Part shown: piece by piece, positions 42,357 through 50,572 of the stretch
Numbering within the stretch: position 1 is the first letter of the stretch
Layout: each line of letters opens with the position of its first letter
Assembly: GCF_050749805.1 (NCBI RefSeq)
Contig: NZ_CP192738.1
Span: 124,001 to 188,000 of the forward strand
DNA: 64,000 bases
Direction of reading: 5' to 3'
DNA from: Hahella sp018986435
GTDB taxonomy: Bacteria > Pseudomonadota > Gammaproteobacteria > Pseudomonadales > Oleiphilaceae
Notes under the pieces: model-generated
Seen by the model: only the letters and a program-made list of their open reading frames with translations
What the model was told of the DNA's origin: nothing
Database searches by the model: none
Position numbers and translations under genes: made by a program

Positions 42357-43013
42357 ATGTCTTCTCTGTTACTCCGTCTACCACTGCTGATCTGTCTATT
42401 GCTGGGACTGTCCGCGTGTCAGAGCGCCTATTACAGCGCCATGGAAAAAGTGGGCGTGCATAAGCGCGACATTATGGTGGATCGCGTCGGCGCGGCCCGT
42501 GACGCTCAGGAGGAGGCCAAAGAGGAGTTCAAGTCGGCGCTGGACCGTTTCCAAAGCATGTTCGGCAAAAAAGATTCCACGTTGCAGAAGCAATATGATC
42601 AGCTCAGCGCGGCGTTTGAAGACAGCGAAGACGCGGCGGAAGAGGTGAGCAAACGCATTGATGCCGTGGAGGACGTATCCGAAGCCTTATTCGAGGAATG
42701 GGAAGAGGAGCTGGAGCTTTACACCAGTCCCAAGCTGAAACAGGACAGCGCCGCCAAACTGGCCGCCACCAAGAAGAAATATCAGCGCCTCATCACCGCC
42801 ATGCGGGCGGCGGAAAACCGCATGCAGCCGGTGCTTAACGCACTGCGTGATCAGGTGTTGTATCTCAAGCACAATCTTAACGCGTCTGCGATCGATGGCT
42901 TGAAAGGGGAGCTGCGCTCAGTGGAGAGCAATGTGTCCAGACTGGTTGCGGATATGGAGAAATCCATCGCCGAAGCGGAGTCCTTTATTGCGACCTTGGG
43001 CGACAAGGGCTGA
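42357..43013 (+). CDS. DUF2959-family lipoprotein with coiled coils
   Basis: This 218-residue protein has a lipobox LSAC (Cys about residue 21) after a short hydrophobic signal. The rest is almost wholly helical and charged, with long heptad-like stretches (AEEVSKRIDAVEDVSEALFEEW, SVESNVSRLVADMEKSIAEAE), typical of DUF2959 lipoproteins. It probably sits in the outer membrane facing the periplasm. Function unknown. The 275-base gap upstream is a divergent promoter region with no clear motif. Confidence 0.85.
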   Translation: MSSLLLRLPLLICLLLGLSACQSAYYSAMEKVGVHKRDIMVDRVGAARDAQEEAKEEFKSALDRFQSMFGKKDSTLQKQYDQLSAAFEDSEDAAEEVSKRIDAVEDVSEALFEEWEEELELYTSPKLKQDSAAKLAATKKKYQRLITAMRAAENRMQPVLNALRDQVLYLKHNLNASAIDGLKGELRSVESNVSRLVADMEKSIAEAESFIATLGDKG

Positions 43014-43138
43014 TATTGGTATCAGGTGGTTGGGAGCGACGAGGAGTGGGAACGGATGGGATTACGCACTGCCGGGCCAGCTGCAAGCTTGCGCTGAAGG
43101 GACAATTCCTATTGTCACCCGGCGGACGGAGATAAGGC

Positions 43139-43471
43139 TCACGCGGTGGCGCGCCCCGGCAAGACTTTCAAATGAGCTTCCTGACTGGCCTCTATGCGGC
43201 CGCGAATGGATTCACCGTGAAAATTCGCAGGCAGGTGCGCGGCGGGGTGATTGTCGCGGCCTTCCAGCTCTACTCGGCTGACAGAGGTACCCGTCATTTT
43301 CAACAAAGTGTGCGCCATATCCTTGGTCGTGCTGACATCGGAGAGTTTGGCGAATTCGATGACGTTCTGCAGAACATCGGGATCAGTGAGACGTAAGGTT
43401 CCCAGGTTCTCTTCTTTGAAACGGCGACGCAGGGTCTTCAGAATATTAAACATTTCGTTGGTGTATAACAT
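43139..43471 (-). CDS. Small hypothetical protein
   Basis: A 110-residue, mainly helical protein: NEMFNILKTLRRRFKEENL, TDPDVLQNVIEFAKLSDV and SRVELEGRDNHPAAH. No signal peptide, no family recognised. AAGGAG lies 7 bases before ATG 43471, which supports it over the overlapping plus-strand frames. Its stop lies 126 bases from the convergent DUF2959 gene's stop. Confidence 0.65.
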   Translation of the reverse strand: MLYTNEMFNILKTLRRRFKEENLGTLRLTDPDVLQNVIEFAKLSDVSTTKDMAHTLLKMTGTSVSRVELEGRDNHPAAHLPANFHGESIRGRIEASQEAHLKVLPGRATA

Positions 43472-43794
43472 TGCCCGCTCCTTGTATCGGGCGGCTCAGC
43501 GCCCGCAGTTGAGTTCTTTACTGTCCCGGACTCCCTTAGCCGCCGGGAGCGTTCCTGCAAATAAACTCGGGTTGATGTCATCCCAGGATTGCAAAAGATC
43601 CTGAGTCACTATGCAGTGTAGACAGCGGCAAGTCCCTATTTCCGTTGTGTTTTTGCTTCAAAAATCTGAAAAACGTAATCTTGTTGGATGAGTTCACATA
43701 AATCCGGTTTGCGTTAATCTAAAAGGGCTGCTACCGGTTCCCCATAGCCGGCGGCGACAGCCTGTAAACCAACAAGAAACGGAAAAAACGTGAA
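43472..43794. other. Divergent intergenic region with a small palindrome
   Basis: This 323-base stretch carries the Shine-Dalgarno of the minus-strand gene at its left edge. CAGGAT at 43584-43589 and ATCCTG at 43598-43603 form a 6-bp inverted repeat with an 8-base spacer that could be a regulator site. The A/T-rich 43620-43720 part is the likely promoter of the thioesterase gene. No gene seen. Confidence 0.35.
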
Positions 43795-44268
43795 ATGACC
43801 TATGTCGATGCAATCAGTTGGGACATGCTTAACCCCTTCATCATGCCCATCAAAGTCCTTGAGCCGCACACAGACCGGCTGGGACACACCAACAACACGA
43901 CTTACCTCAATTGGATGGAGGAAGTCAGCTGGCGCCATATCGACCCGCTCGGAATGAGTTGGGCGGCCCATGAGAAACTGGGTAAAGCCATGGCGATCAC
44001 CCGTACGGAAGTGGATTACCTTGCCGCTTCCCATGCCGACGATGAGTTGTATATCGGCACCTGGATTACGGCGTGCGACGGACGCATACAGTCCAGCCGT
44101 CACTTTCAGATATTTCGCCCTGCGGACGGCAAAACCATTGTCCGCGCCAACAGCTATTACGCCTGCATAGATATGAAGAGCGGCAAGCCGACGCGAATGC
44201 CGAAAGAATTCGTCGATGCGCACCGCAAAGCCATGGAAGCCCATGGCCTTGCGCCAGCGTCGGGTTGA
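43795..44268 (+). CDS. 4HBT-type acyl-CoA thioesterase
   Basis: A 157-residue hot-dog-fold protein. HTDRLGHTNNTTYLNWMEEVSWRH contains the family's D-x-x-GHTNN-x-x-YL motif, in which the Asp and His side are catalytic in 4-hydroxybenzoyl-CoA thioesterase relatives; ITRTEVDYLAAS and IVRANSYYACIDM complete the pattern. It likely hydrolyses an acyl-CoA; the substrate is unknown. It starts at ATG 43795 with a weak purine stretch. It is convergent with the CBS gene (19 bases). Confidence 0.85.
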   Translation: MTYVDAISWDMLNPFIMPIKVLEPHTDRLGHTNNTTYLNWMEEVSWRHIDPLGMSWAAHEKLGKAMAITRTEVDYLAASHADDELYIGTWITACDGRIQSSRHFQIFRPADGKTIVRANSYYACIDMKSGKPTRMPKEFVDAHRKAMEAHGLAPASG

Positions 44269-44287
44269 GCGATGACGCAGGGATGCG

Positions 44288-44704
44288 TCAGGAGTGTTGA
44301 CTGCACTGTAACTGCTTTTGCTTGAGCGCCATCAGTACGTGAGTGCGGCTGATGACCCCGACCAGCTTGCCATCGTCCACCACCGGATAGACTTTGGGAC
44401 GATGGTCGTCCATGTAGTTAGCCAGGTCGACGATGCTCGCCTCGGGGTCCACCGTCACGGTGGCCTTGTGCATGACCTCGCCCACAGTGGCGGGGGCGTC
44501 GCAATGGTAGCTGCTTAGCAGTAGTTTCTTGATACAGTCCTTCTCGGATATGAAGCCGATCACATGTTTGTGTTCATTCACCACCGGCGCGCCGGATATC
44601 CCTTTTTTCAGAAGGATGTCCACCGCCTCGATAATGGAGGCGTCGGCGGCGACGAACGCGGGCTGCGTGTCCATAAAGTCGCTGATTTTGATATCTGCGT
44701 TCAT
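44288..44704 (-). CDS. Two-CBS-domain protein
   Basis: A 138-residue protein made of a tandem CBS pair: ISDFMDTQPAFVAADASIIEAVDILLKKGISGAPVVNEHKHVIGFISEKDC and then VGEVMHKATVTVDPEASIVDLANYMDDHRPKVYPVVDDGKLVGVISRTHVL are two recognisable copies. CBS pairs bind adenosine nucleotides and regulate partners. I chose ATG 44704, which is exactly after AGGAGG, over the longer frame. It is the last gene of the redox operon, 25 bases after the flavoprotein gene, which suggests a regulatory role there. Confidence 0.9.
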   Translation of the reverse strand: MNADIKISDFMDTQPAFVAADASIIEAVDILLKKGISGAPVVNEHKHVIGFISEKDCIKKLLLSSYHCDAPATVGEVMHKATVTVDPEASIVDLANYMDDHRPKVYPVVDDGKLVGVISRTHVLMALKQKQLQCSQHS

Positions 44705-44729
44705 AGCTTTCCTCCTGTTAGTGATTTGC

Positions 44730-46172
44730 TTAGGCGCCGGGTCCGCAATCAAGACAACGCTCGATGACGTCAGGCCCCAAATGGAGTTTGCTGTTCAGAT
44801 CGCGTAGCGCCGTGCGCACGCCTTCTTCTATCACCGGGTGGTAAAAGGGCATCTCCAGAATCTGACTGACCGTCAGGCGCTGCTGTACGCACCAGCTCAG
44901 CAGGTGGGCGATATGCTCCGCTGCGGGGCCAAACATTTCCGCCCCCAGAAACAGGCCCGTGCCTTGTTCGCCGTACACTTTCAGCAGGCCGAGGTTTTTA
45001 CCCATCACCCGACTGCGTCCTTGATCTTCGAAAGACACTACACCTTCAGCATAGCAACTGCGGCAGCGTTCTTTCACCTGATTGATATTCAGCCCCAAAG
45101 ACGCGATCTGTGGATCGCTGAACACTACGCCAATGGGCGTACGTCGCTTGCCAGCGCGAATATCAGGGTAGCGACCGGCGTTGTCTCCGGCGATGCGGCC
45201 TTCATCAGCGGCCTCATGCAATAGAGGCAGATCATTGTTGGCGTCGCCGGCGATGAAGATGGCGCTGTCGCCGCATTGCATGGTGTAACGATCAAACACC
45301 GGCATGCCTCTGGCGTCCATTTGCAACTCCGCCTTTTCAATGTCCAGATTGTCGACGTTGGGACGGCGTCCGGTCGCGGCGAGCACATATTCGAACGTTT
45401 CCGTGATCTCTCCCTGTTCCTTATCCAGGAAGGTGATCGCCACGCCCTGGTCGGTGCGCTTCACGCTGCTGACTTTGGCGTCGGGGTCCAGAGGAAACTC
45501 ATGGTTAAAGACTTTCTCCGCGTAGTCGCGAATCTCCGGGTCCTGAATCGGTCCAATGGCCCCGCCGACGCCAAACATGCGCACTCGTACACCAAGGCGA
45601 CTTAAAGCCTGACCCAATTCGAGGCCAATGACGCCGGGGCCGAACACCGCGACGCTGGAGGGCAGATCGCGCCATTCAAACAGATCGTCATTGATAATCA
45701 GACGGTCGCCTGCGTTTTTCAAAAAGGGCGGCACATTGGGGCGTGACCCAGTGGCGATGACGATGCGCTGCGCTTCAACGATAAGGTCGTCATCCACCTG
45801 TAATCGATGTGGTGAAATAAATTTCGCTTTGCCGCGAACCTTATGTTCGGCGGGAAATCCTTCCACGGAATCGACGACGAATCCTGCGAAGCGATCTCGC
45901 TCATTGCGCACTCGCTCCATGACCTTGCGGCCGTCGATATGAGGGTTGTTGGAAGCAACGCCGAACAGATCAGAATGGCGATGGTGATGGGCGGCTTCCG
46001 CAGCGGCGATTAACAGCTTGCTGGGCATGCATCCGACGCGGGCGCAAGTGGTGCCGTAGGGTCCGCTTTCAATCAATAGCACATTTTGCGTGTACTCGCG
46101 CGCGGCGCGGTATGCGCCCAAGCCTGCAGTGCCGGCTCCAATAATTGCTACGTCCACTTTGCGTGTTTGCAC
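44730..46172 (-). CDS. Dihydrolipoamide-dehydrogenase-like flavoprotein
   Basis: A 480-residue pyridine-nucleotide disulfide oxidoreductase. The FAD fingerprint is IIGAGTAGLGAYRA (10-23). The redox-active pair is C43-ARVG-C48 in TTCARVGCMPSK, followed by a second nucleotide motif FGPGVIGLELGQALSRLG and GDANNDLPLLHEA. The C-terminal dimer domain carries FYHPVIEEG-R, a variant of the HPxxxE base motif. The start is GTG 46172 with GGGGAG upstream. The upstream gene encodes a peroxiredoxin-glutaredoxin hybrid, so this enzyme may reduce that system instead of acting in a 2-oxoacid complex. Confidence 0.92.
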   Translation of the reverse strand: MQTRKVDVAIIGAGTAGLGAYRAAREYTQNVLLIESGPYGTTCARVGCMPSKLLIAAAEAAHHHRHSDLFGVASNNPHIDGRKVMERVRNERDRFAGFVVDSVEGFPAEHKVRGKAKFISPHRLQVDDDLIVEAQRIVIATGSRPNVPPFLKNAGDRLIINDDLFEWRDLPSSVAVFGPGVIGLELGQALSRLGVRVRMFGVGGAIGPIQDPEIRDYAEKVFNHEFPLDPDAKVSSVKRTDQGVAITFLDKEQGEITETFEYVLAATGRRPNVDNLDIEKAELQMDARGMPVFDRYTMQCGDSAIFIAGDANNDLPLLHEAADEGRIAGDNAGRYPDIRAGKRRTPIGVVFSDPQIASLGLNINQVKERCRSCYAEGVVSFEDQGRSRVMGKNLGLLKVYGEQGTGLFLGAEMFGPAAEHIAHLLSWCVQQRLTVSQILEMPFYHPVIEEGVRTALRDLNSKLHLGPDVIERCLDCGPGA

Positions 46173-46255
46173 TGGGTTATCTCCCCTGCTTGCTGTATTC
46201 CTAGTCAGTCGGTCCGGTCGTGGTTATACGCCGGACCGACGCTGGCTTGCGTGCG

Positions 46256-46990
46256 TTACACGCCGAAGTGGGCTTCCAGATCATCAGCGCCGCCGATGCG
46301 CTGTCCGTCAATGTAAATCTGCGGCGTGGTGCCTTGGCCCGTCACAGCTTGCAGGGTGCTGTAGCTAAGACCGTTGGCGCCCAGAACGATGTTCTCAAAG
46401 CTGATGCCGCGATCGTTCAACAGCTGGTGTGCGCGGGCGCAGTGTGGGCACCCTGGCTTGCTGAATACGGTGACTCGGCTGGGCAGCACCGCTTCTTTAT
46501 TAATGTAGTTGAGCATGGTGTCGCCGTCGCTCACCTTGAAAGGGTCGCCTGGCAGTTCAGGCTCGATGAACATTTTCTCAATCACGCCGTCCCGCACCAG
46601 CATGCTGTAACGCCAGGAGCGTTTGCCAAAGCCCAGCTCGCTTTTTTCCACCAACATGCCCATGCCTTCGGAAAACTCACCGTTGCCGTCCGCGAGAAAG
46701 TAAATATTTTCTGCTTTCTGGTCCGCCTTCCAGGAGTTCATGACGAAAGTATCGTTAACGGACAAACAGATAATCGCGTCAATGCCGTTTTGTTTGAACA
46801 CGGGCGCCAGCTCGTTGTAGCGCGGCAAATGCGTGCTTGAGCAAGTGGGGGTGAAGGCTCCTGGCAGTGCGAATACGATGACGTTTTTACCTTTGAACAG
46901 ATCGTCGGTGGTCACCTGAACCCATTTTTCTCCTTCACGCAGATTGAAAGTAACGCTGGGTACGGTTTGTCCTTCTCTACTCTGTAACAT
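46256..46990 (-). CDS. Peroxiredoxin 5-glutaredoxin hybrid
   Basis: A 244-residue fusion. The N-terminal part (about 1-160) is a Prx5-type peroxiredoxin with peroxidatic C50 in PGAFTPTCSSTHLP and FVMNSW. The C-terminal part (about 172-244) is a glutaredoxin with CPHC at 181-184, TTPQIYIDGQRIGGADDL and a preceding VTVFSKPG. Such hybrids reduce peroxides with glutathione, as shown for the homologue of Haemophilus. ATG 46990 follows GAGGACCA. It heads the operon with the flavoprotein and CBS genes (gap 83 bases). Confidence 0.95.
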   Translation of the reverse strand: MLQSREGQTVPSVTFNLREGEKWVQVTTDDLFKGKNVIVFALPGAFTPTCSSTHLPRYNELAPVFKQNGIDAIICLSVNDTFVMNSWKADQKAENIYFLADGNGEFSEGMGMLVEKSELGFGKRSWRYSMLVRDGVIEKMFIEPELPGDPFKVSDGDTMLNYINKEAVLPSRVTVFSKPGCPHCARAHQLLNDRGISFENIVLGANGLSYSTLQAVTGQGTTPQIYIDGQRIGGADDLEAHFGV

Positions 46991-47264
46991 TCATTGGTCC
47001 TCTATATTTCGTTTTTCATTCACTTGAGCTGGTAGCTAAGTGCTTAATCTTTAAGACGAGGAGCAGTGTCGCAGAGATGGGCGATTGAATAAATTTATAA
47101 AAAAATATCAATTCAATTGTTAATTGCTATCGAAAGGGGCGCATTGATAGATAGGCGCTAACGAGCTTTAAGGGAGAGCAGAGTTGAGAGGGTTAAGCTA
47201 AGCGACGAGGAGATTAGAAAGAGAGAAAAGTGGGAGAGGGGAATTCAAAAGCCTAAAAACAAAA
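46991..47264. other. Promoter region of the redox operon
   Basis: This 274-base stretch between the peroxiredoxin gene and the RRM terminator is A/T-rich in the middle and has no gene. ATAGCAATTAACAAT on the minus strand near 47120-47134 partly matches an OxyR half-site, but the companion half-sites are poor. Promoter boxes cannot be fixed by eye. Confidence 0.35.
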
Positions 47265-47282
47265 CGGGCGCCGAAGCGCCCG
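47265..47282 (-). terminator. Rho-independent terminator of the RRM gene
   Basis: CGGGCGC at 47265-47271 and GCGCCCG at 47276-47282 form a 7-bp GC stem with a 4-base loop. On the minus strand it is followed by TTTTGTTTTTA, a good T run. It starts 43 bases past the RRM stop. Confidence 0.92.
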
Positions 47283-47324
47283 CCTTGTCAGTCTGCCGAA
47301 ACTGCGCAGACCGCAGTAAACTGC

Positions 47325-47597
47325 TTAGTAACGTGGTCTGCGAGCTGGACGCTCTTCACGTGGCTTAGCTTGGTTTACTTTGATATTGCGGCCTTTCAAC
47401 GCTGTGTCGTTCAGACCCTTGATAGCGGCGTCCGCTTCAGAGTTGTTCGACATCTCGACAAACGCGAAACCTTTGGACTGGCCGGTATTACGGTCAATGA
47501 TCAGGTTAGCGCTGGTAACTTCTCCAAAAGAGGAAAAAGCTTCTCTCAATTCTTCTTCAGTGACGCCGTAGGCCAGATTTCCAACGTAAATATTCAT
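47325..47597 (-). CDS. Small RNA-recognition-motif (RRM) RNA-binding protein
   Basis: A 90-residue protein that is almost entirely one RRM: RNP2 is IYVGNL (3-8) and RNP1 is KGFAFVEM (42-49), followed by the basic, Arg/Pro-rich tail EERPARRPRY. Such single-RRM proteins of bacteria and cyanobacteria often respond to cold and bind mRNA. I chose ATG 47597 (MNIYVGN) over the upstream frame start at 47657, which would add a non-homologous 20 residues. The leader is A/T-rich. It stands alone with its own terminator. Confidence 0.92.
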   Translation of the reverse strand: MNIYVGNLAYGVTEEELREAFSSFGEVTSANLIIDRNTGQSKGFAFVEMSNNSEADAAIKGLNDTALKGRNIKVNQAKPREERPARRPRY

Positions 47598-48252
47598 ATC
47601 GATCTCGTGTGATTTATGCGTTTTCCACAAATAAAGTGACACCGCAAGCAAACGCACAAATTCGCGGAGTCGCCATTAGCTGATTAAGCCAACAGAAAGC
47701 AGTCTAGCAGTAATCTTTAAGGTTGTATGCATTTTATTCAGGTTTTTATTAAAAAAGTTTGATGTGTCCATTAATTATATGATTTTAAACAAAAAAACTA
47801 AAAATTAGAGCCCGATTTTCAGCCCTAAAAACAGCCTTTTAAACAAAAAAAGGGCCGCTTGGAGCGACCCGGAAAATAACTCCAACTGGAGTTTTAGCAT
47901 TCGTTGCTTCCGCAAAACGCAAGCGGCGGATTAATTAGCGTCGCTTGCAGGAAATTCAAGGGCGGCCATTGTCGCAACATATAAATAGCATCTTTTTTAT
48001 CCAGATCAATTTTTCAGCGATTCAGTCTGAAAATGGTCCGTTATGGATAACTCGTCACGACAGGCCAGCCGGGGAGCATTAAGACGGAGTTATGTTAAGG
48101 AATGATGACGCGGGGGGCAGCGTTGACCCCCGGAAACAGGCCGTATTTGTTAGCCCGAGGCTTAAGAGACTAGGCCCTATTGTCGTTTCGCGAGGTTGTT
48201 TCTTCACCTAAAATTAAGGTTTTTTCATACTTGCCAAATACTTAATTCCGGG
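47598..48252. other. Long intergenic region: RRM promoter, small-RNA candidate and lipoprotein leader
   Basis: This 655-base gap has no supportable protein gene. Its left third is A/T-rich and likely contains the RRM promoter (a TAAAAT box is visible on the minus strand near 47732). The centre carries the small-RNA candidate at 47845-47973. Its right part (48110-48160) has GGGGGCAGCGTTGACCCCC, a GC-rich hairpin-capable segment. It also holds the start region of the lectin lipoprotein gene. Confidence 0.4.
47845..47973 (-). ncRNA. Candidate small RNA with own promoter and terminator
   Basis: On the minus strand a TTGATC box (48004-48009) is followed 16-18 bases later by an A/T-rich -10 block (TATTTA/TTTATA within 47980-47987). 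Downstream come three hairpins: 47906-47924, 47878-47893 (perfect AACTCC/GGAGTT with a 4-base loop) and 47852-47870 (GGG-CGCT type with one mismatch). The last is followed by seven T residues at 47845-47851, giving a transcript of about 130 nt. A 12-codon frame (ATG 47969 to TAA 47931) lies inside but would be nearly leaderless. This is a pattern reading without a known family. Confidence 0.45.
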
Positions 48253-50406
48253 ATGACCGCGATGACCACGCTCAGAAGGACGCTTACGCTAACTCTGCTT
48301 ACAACCCTGCTCGCCGCCTGTAGCGACGGACCTAAGGTGTCGCAGGACGCCAAGGTGATCGAAGACGCTGGCGCGTTGCGACCAGAAACGGTGGGCTCCT
48401 CTGAGATGGTGTTTGAGTCGGAGAAGGCTGTTGCGGACGTGAAGCCCGGTTCGGTGATTGTGTCCGGCGCTTCGGACAATGCGCCCTACGGTTTCTTAAA
48501 GCGGGTCAAGAGTAAGTCTGAAGTGGATGGCTCCACGGTCTTGTCGGTGGAAGACGCGCAGCTGACTGATGTCGTGGAAGAGGCTGACGTTTCACTGAGC
48601 GGCGCCTTGAATCCCAGCGCGTCCCCAAGGCCGCGTTTGGCCGCCAAGGGACTGGATTTATCCGCGCGGGGCATCACCGTATATGCTCCTGGAGAATCGG
48701 CGGACCTGCCTGACGCCTGTGCGGACAAAGATTTCCGAGTCGCTTTCGAGGCCACTGAGGCGGCGCCTTATGTCACCGTCACCGGGTGTGTGGGTTTCAG
48801 TAGCAACTTCATTTTTGATCTGGAAATTGAGCACTTCCAGGCGACGCGTGCGGAGTTCGTCGTAGACAGCAAAATCGGTAGCGCTTTGGCGTTGAAATCT
48901 GATGTCGAGCTGGCCAGCATTAATCAGAAGACTGAATTGGCGCGTTTTGATGTGGACCCGATCAATTTCCAGATTGGGCCAATACCGGTGGTGATCGTAC
49001 CGGAAATCGTGCTGGTCATGGGTGTGGACGGCAAAGTCGACGTCAACGTGGACATCAGCGCCAGCCACGAGTTAAGCGCTCAGGTGGGCTTATTGTACGC
49101 GGATAATCGTTGGTCCACCGTCAACGAAAGCCAACAGAAATTCGATATGCCTTTGCCTCAGGGCGATGGCTCCGCCAATGCGCGCGTGTACGCCGGTCCA
49201 GAAATGGAGTTCATGTTCTACGGCGTCGCTGGTCCTGGCGCGAATATTTATGTCTTTTCCCGCATGAATGCCGATGTGGACGCCGTCAATCCCGCCAAAT
49301 CCAACTATGAGTTGTGGGCGGGCGCTCAGGCCGGGGCTTCCTTCCGGGTGGAAGTGTTCGATAAGACGTTGTTCAAGATTCACGAATCCAACCTGATTGG
49401 CTATGAAGGCTTGATTGCTTCCTCGGAGTATGACGGTTTGGCGCCGCCGGGCGCAGGCCGAGTTATTGGCGTCATTGGCGACGCCATGCAAGGCAAGCTG
49501 GTCAGCGGAGACGACATCCTGCGCGATAACCTGTCTGGAGAGCTGGTGGACTTGCTGAAAGGTCTCGCTGCTAACGAAGATGATTCCGATGGCGGCTACA
49601 CGGTAGCGGAAGCCAACGCACGCCCCCGCTGGCGCGAATTGAAAATCGCCGGCCGTTGTTTGCAACCTGATTATGTCGGTCATCTCGCGATGATTCGTCC
49701 GGTTGCCTGCAATGGCGGCGATAAGCAGAAATGGTGGTGGGACACTAATGGCGCAGTGCATCCCAAAGCCAACGCCAAGTTATGTATGGATGGCCTTGGC
49801 GTCACGCCAGGCGTCAATCTGGCGCTTTGGGGATGTCATGGAGGCGACAACCAGGAGTGGATTTTTGAAGATGGCCGTATGCGCAACAAGCGCAGTGACT
49901 CCCTGTTTGTCACCTATGAGAAAGATATCTTCAATTGGCTTGATTACGCCCAGTTGAAAAGCCTGAAAGAAAACACGGAGAAACAGTTCGCTCAGTGGGG
50001 GCAGGAAGAACGCGTCAACGGCGTCGCCGCTTCCCATTTCCGTCCGTTAAAAAGTGCGCGTAGCGGACTGTGTCTGGGTGTGCAAGCAGGGAGTGCATCT
50101 CCTGAGTTGCAGGCATGTGGAGACGCCTCGCAACAGCTCTGGTTCTACGATAGTGTGGCTCGAACGTTGTACAACGCGGCGGGAGACTGTCTAAGCCACC
50201 ATAGCGAGAACTACAACGGCGCGACCTTATTCGTGGAGACTTGTTCTACGTCCGCGAATCAGACATTTGATTTCGCTGACGGCGCTATCAAAACGACGTC
50301 GGACGCGGCGATTGTCGTCGACGCATATGGCTCGGAGGATGGCGCTATGGTTGGTCAGTGGATGTTTCACGGCGGCGCCAATCAGCTTTGGCTGTGGGGC
50401 GAGTGA
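48253..50406 (+). CDS. Lipoprotein with C-terminal ricin-type lectin domain
   Basis: A protein of about 717 residues. A lipobox LLAAC follows a hydrophobic segment (Cys about residue 23). The N-terminal 450 residues are acidic, with repeated VVIVPEIVLVMGVDGKVD-like strands, and match no family I know. The last 200 residues hold two beta-trefoil-type repeats: CLQPDY-NGGDKQKWWWD-KLCMDGLG-LWGCHGGDNQEW and CLGVQ-LQACGDASQQLWFY-CLSHHS-LFVETC-NQTFDF, the QxW ricin-B pattern. It is likely an outer-membrane or surface carbohydrate-binding protein. ATG 48253 is one of two close candidates (also 48262). Confidence 0.75.
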   Translation: MTAMTTLRRTLTLTLLTTLLAACSDGPKVSQDAKVIEDAGALRPETVGSSEMVFESEKAVADVKPGSVIVSGASDNAPYGFLKRVKSKSEVDGSTVLSVEDAQLTDVVEEADVSLSGALNPSASPRPRLAAKGLDLSARGITVYAPGESADLPDACADKDFRVAFEATEAAPYVTVTGCVGFSSNFIFDLEIEHFQATRAEFVVDSKIGSALALKSDVELASINQKTELARFDVDPINFQIGPIPVVIVPEIVLVMGVDGKVDVNVDISASHELSAQVGLLYADNRWSTVNESQQKFDMPLPQGDGSANARVYAGPEMEFMFYGVAGPGANIYVFSRMNADVDAVNPAKSNYELWAGAQAGASFRVEVFDKTLFKIHESNLIGYEGLIASSEYDGLAPPGAGRVIGVIGDAMQGKLVSGDDILRDNLSGELVDLLKGLAANEDDSDGGYTVAEANARPRWRELKIAGRCLQPDYVGHLAMIRPVACNGGDKQKWWWDTNGAVHPKANAKLCMDGLGVTPGVNLALWGCHGGDNQEWIFEDGRMRNKRSDSLFVTYEKDIFNWLDYAQLKSLKENTEKQFAQWGQEERVNGVAASHFRPLKSARSGLCLGVQAGSASPELQACGDASQQLWFYDSVARTLYNAAGDCLSHHSENYNGATLFVETCSTSANQTFDFADGAIKTTSDAAIVVDAYGSEDGAMVGQWMFHGGANQLWLWGE

Positions 50407-50572
50407 GTCTTTGTCGACTCACCTTTCCAAACTTTTGTCTTTTATCGTTCCGTCTTTATGACCACGCTCAATGGATGAGTTTCGGAGACAATTCGTCGCG
50501 TAGACCCTGACGGTCATCCGCCAGGGTTATCTCTACTGTGAGCCCTGGCTGCAACCTGTATAATGCGCGGCT

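Noticed and set aside
47100..47150. Possible OxyR site before the peroxiredoxin operon
   Set aside because: One minus-strand half (ATAGCAATTAACAAT) matches 8 of the 10 fixed OxyR half-site positions, but the half-site 7 bases on matches only about half, and the upstream one fails. A weight-matrix scan is needed, so it is not listed as a site.
47931..47969. A 12-codon peptide gene inside the small-RNA candidate
   Set aside because: A transcript from the proposed promoter would leave only about 4 nt before the ATG, there is no ribosome site, and the length is easily reached by chance. It is noted only as part of the RNA candidate.
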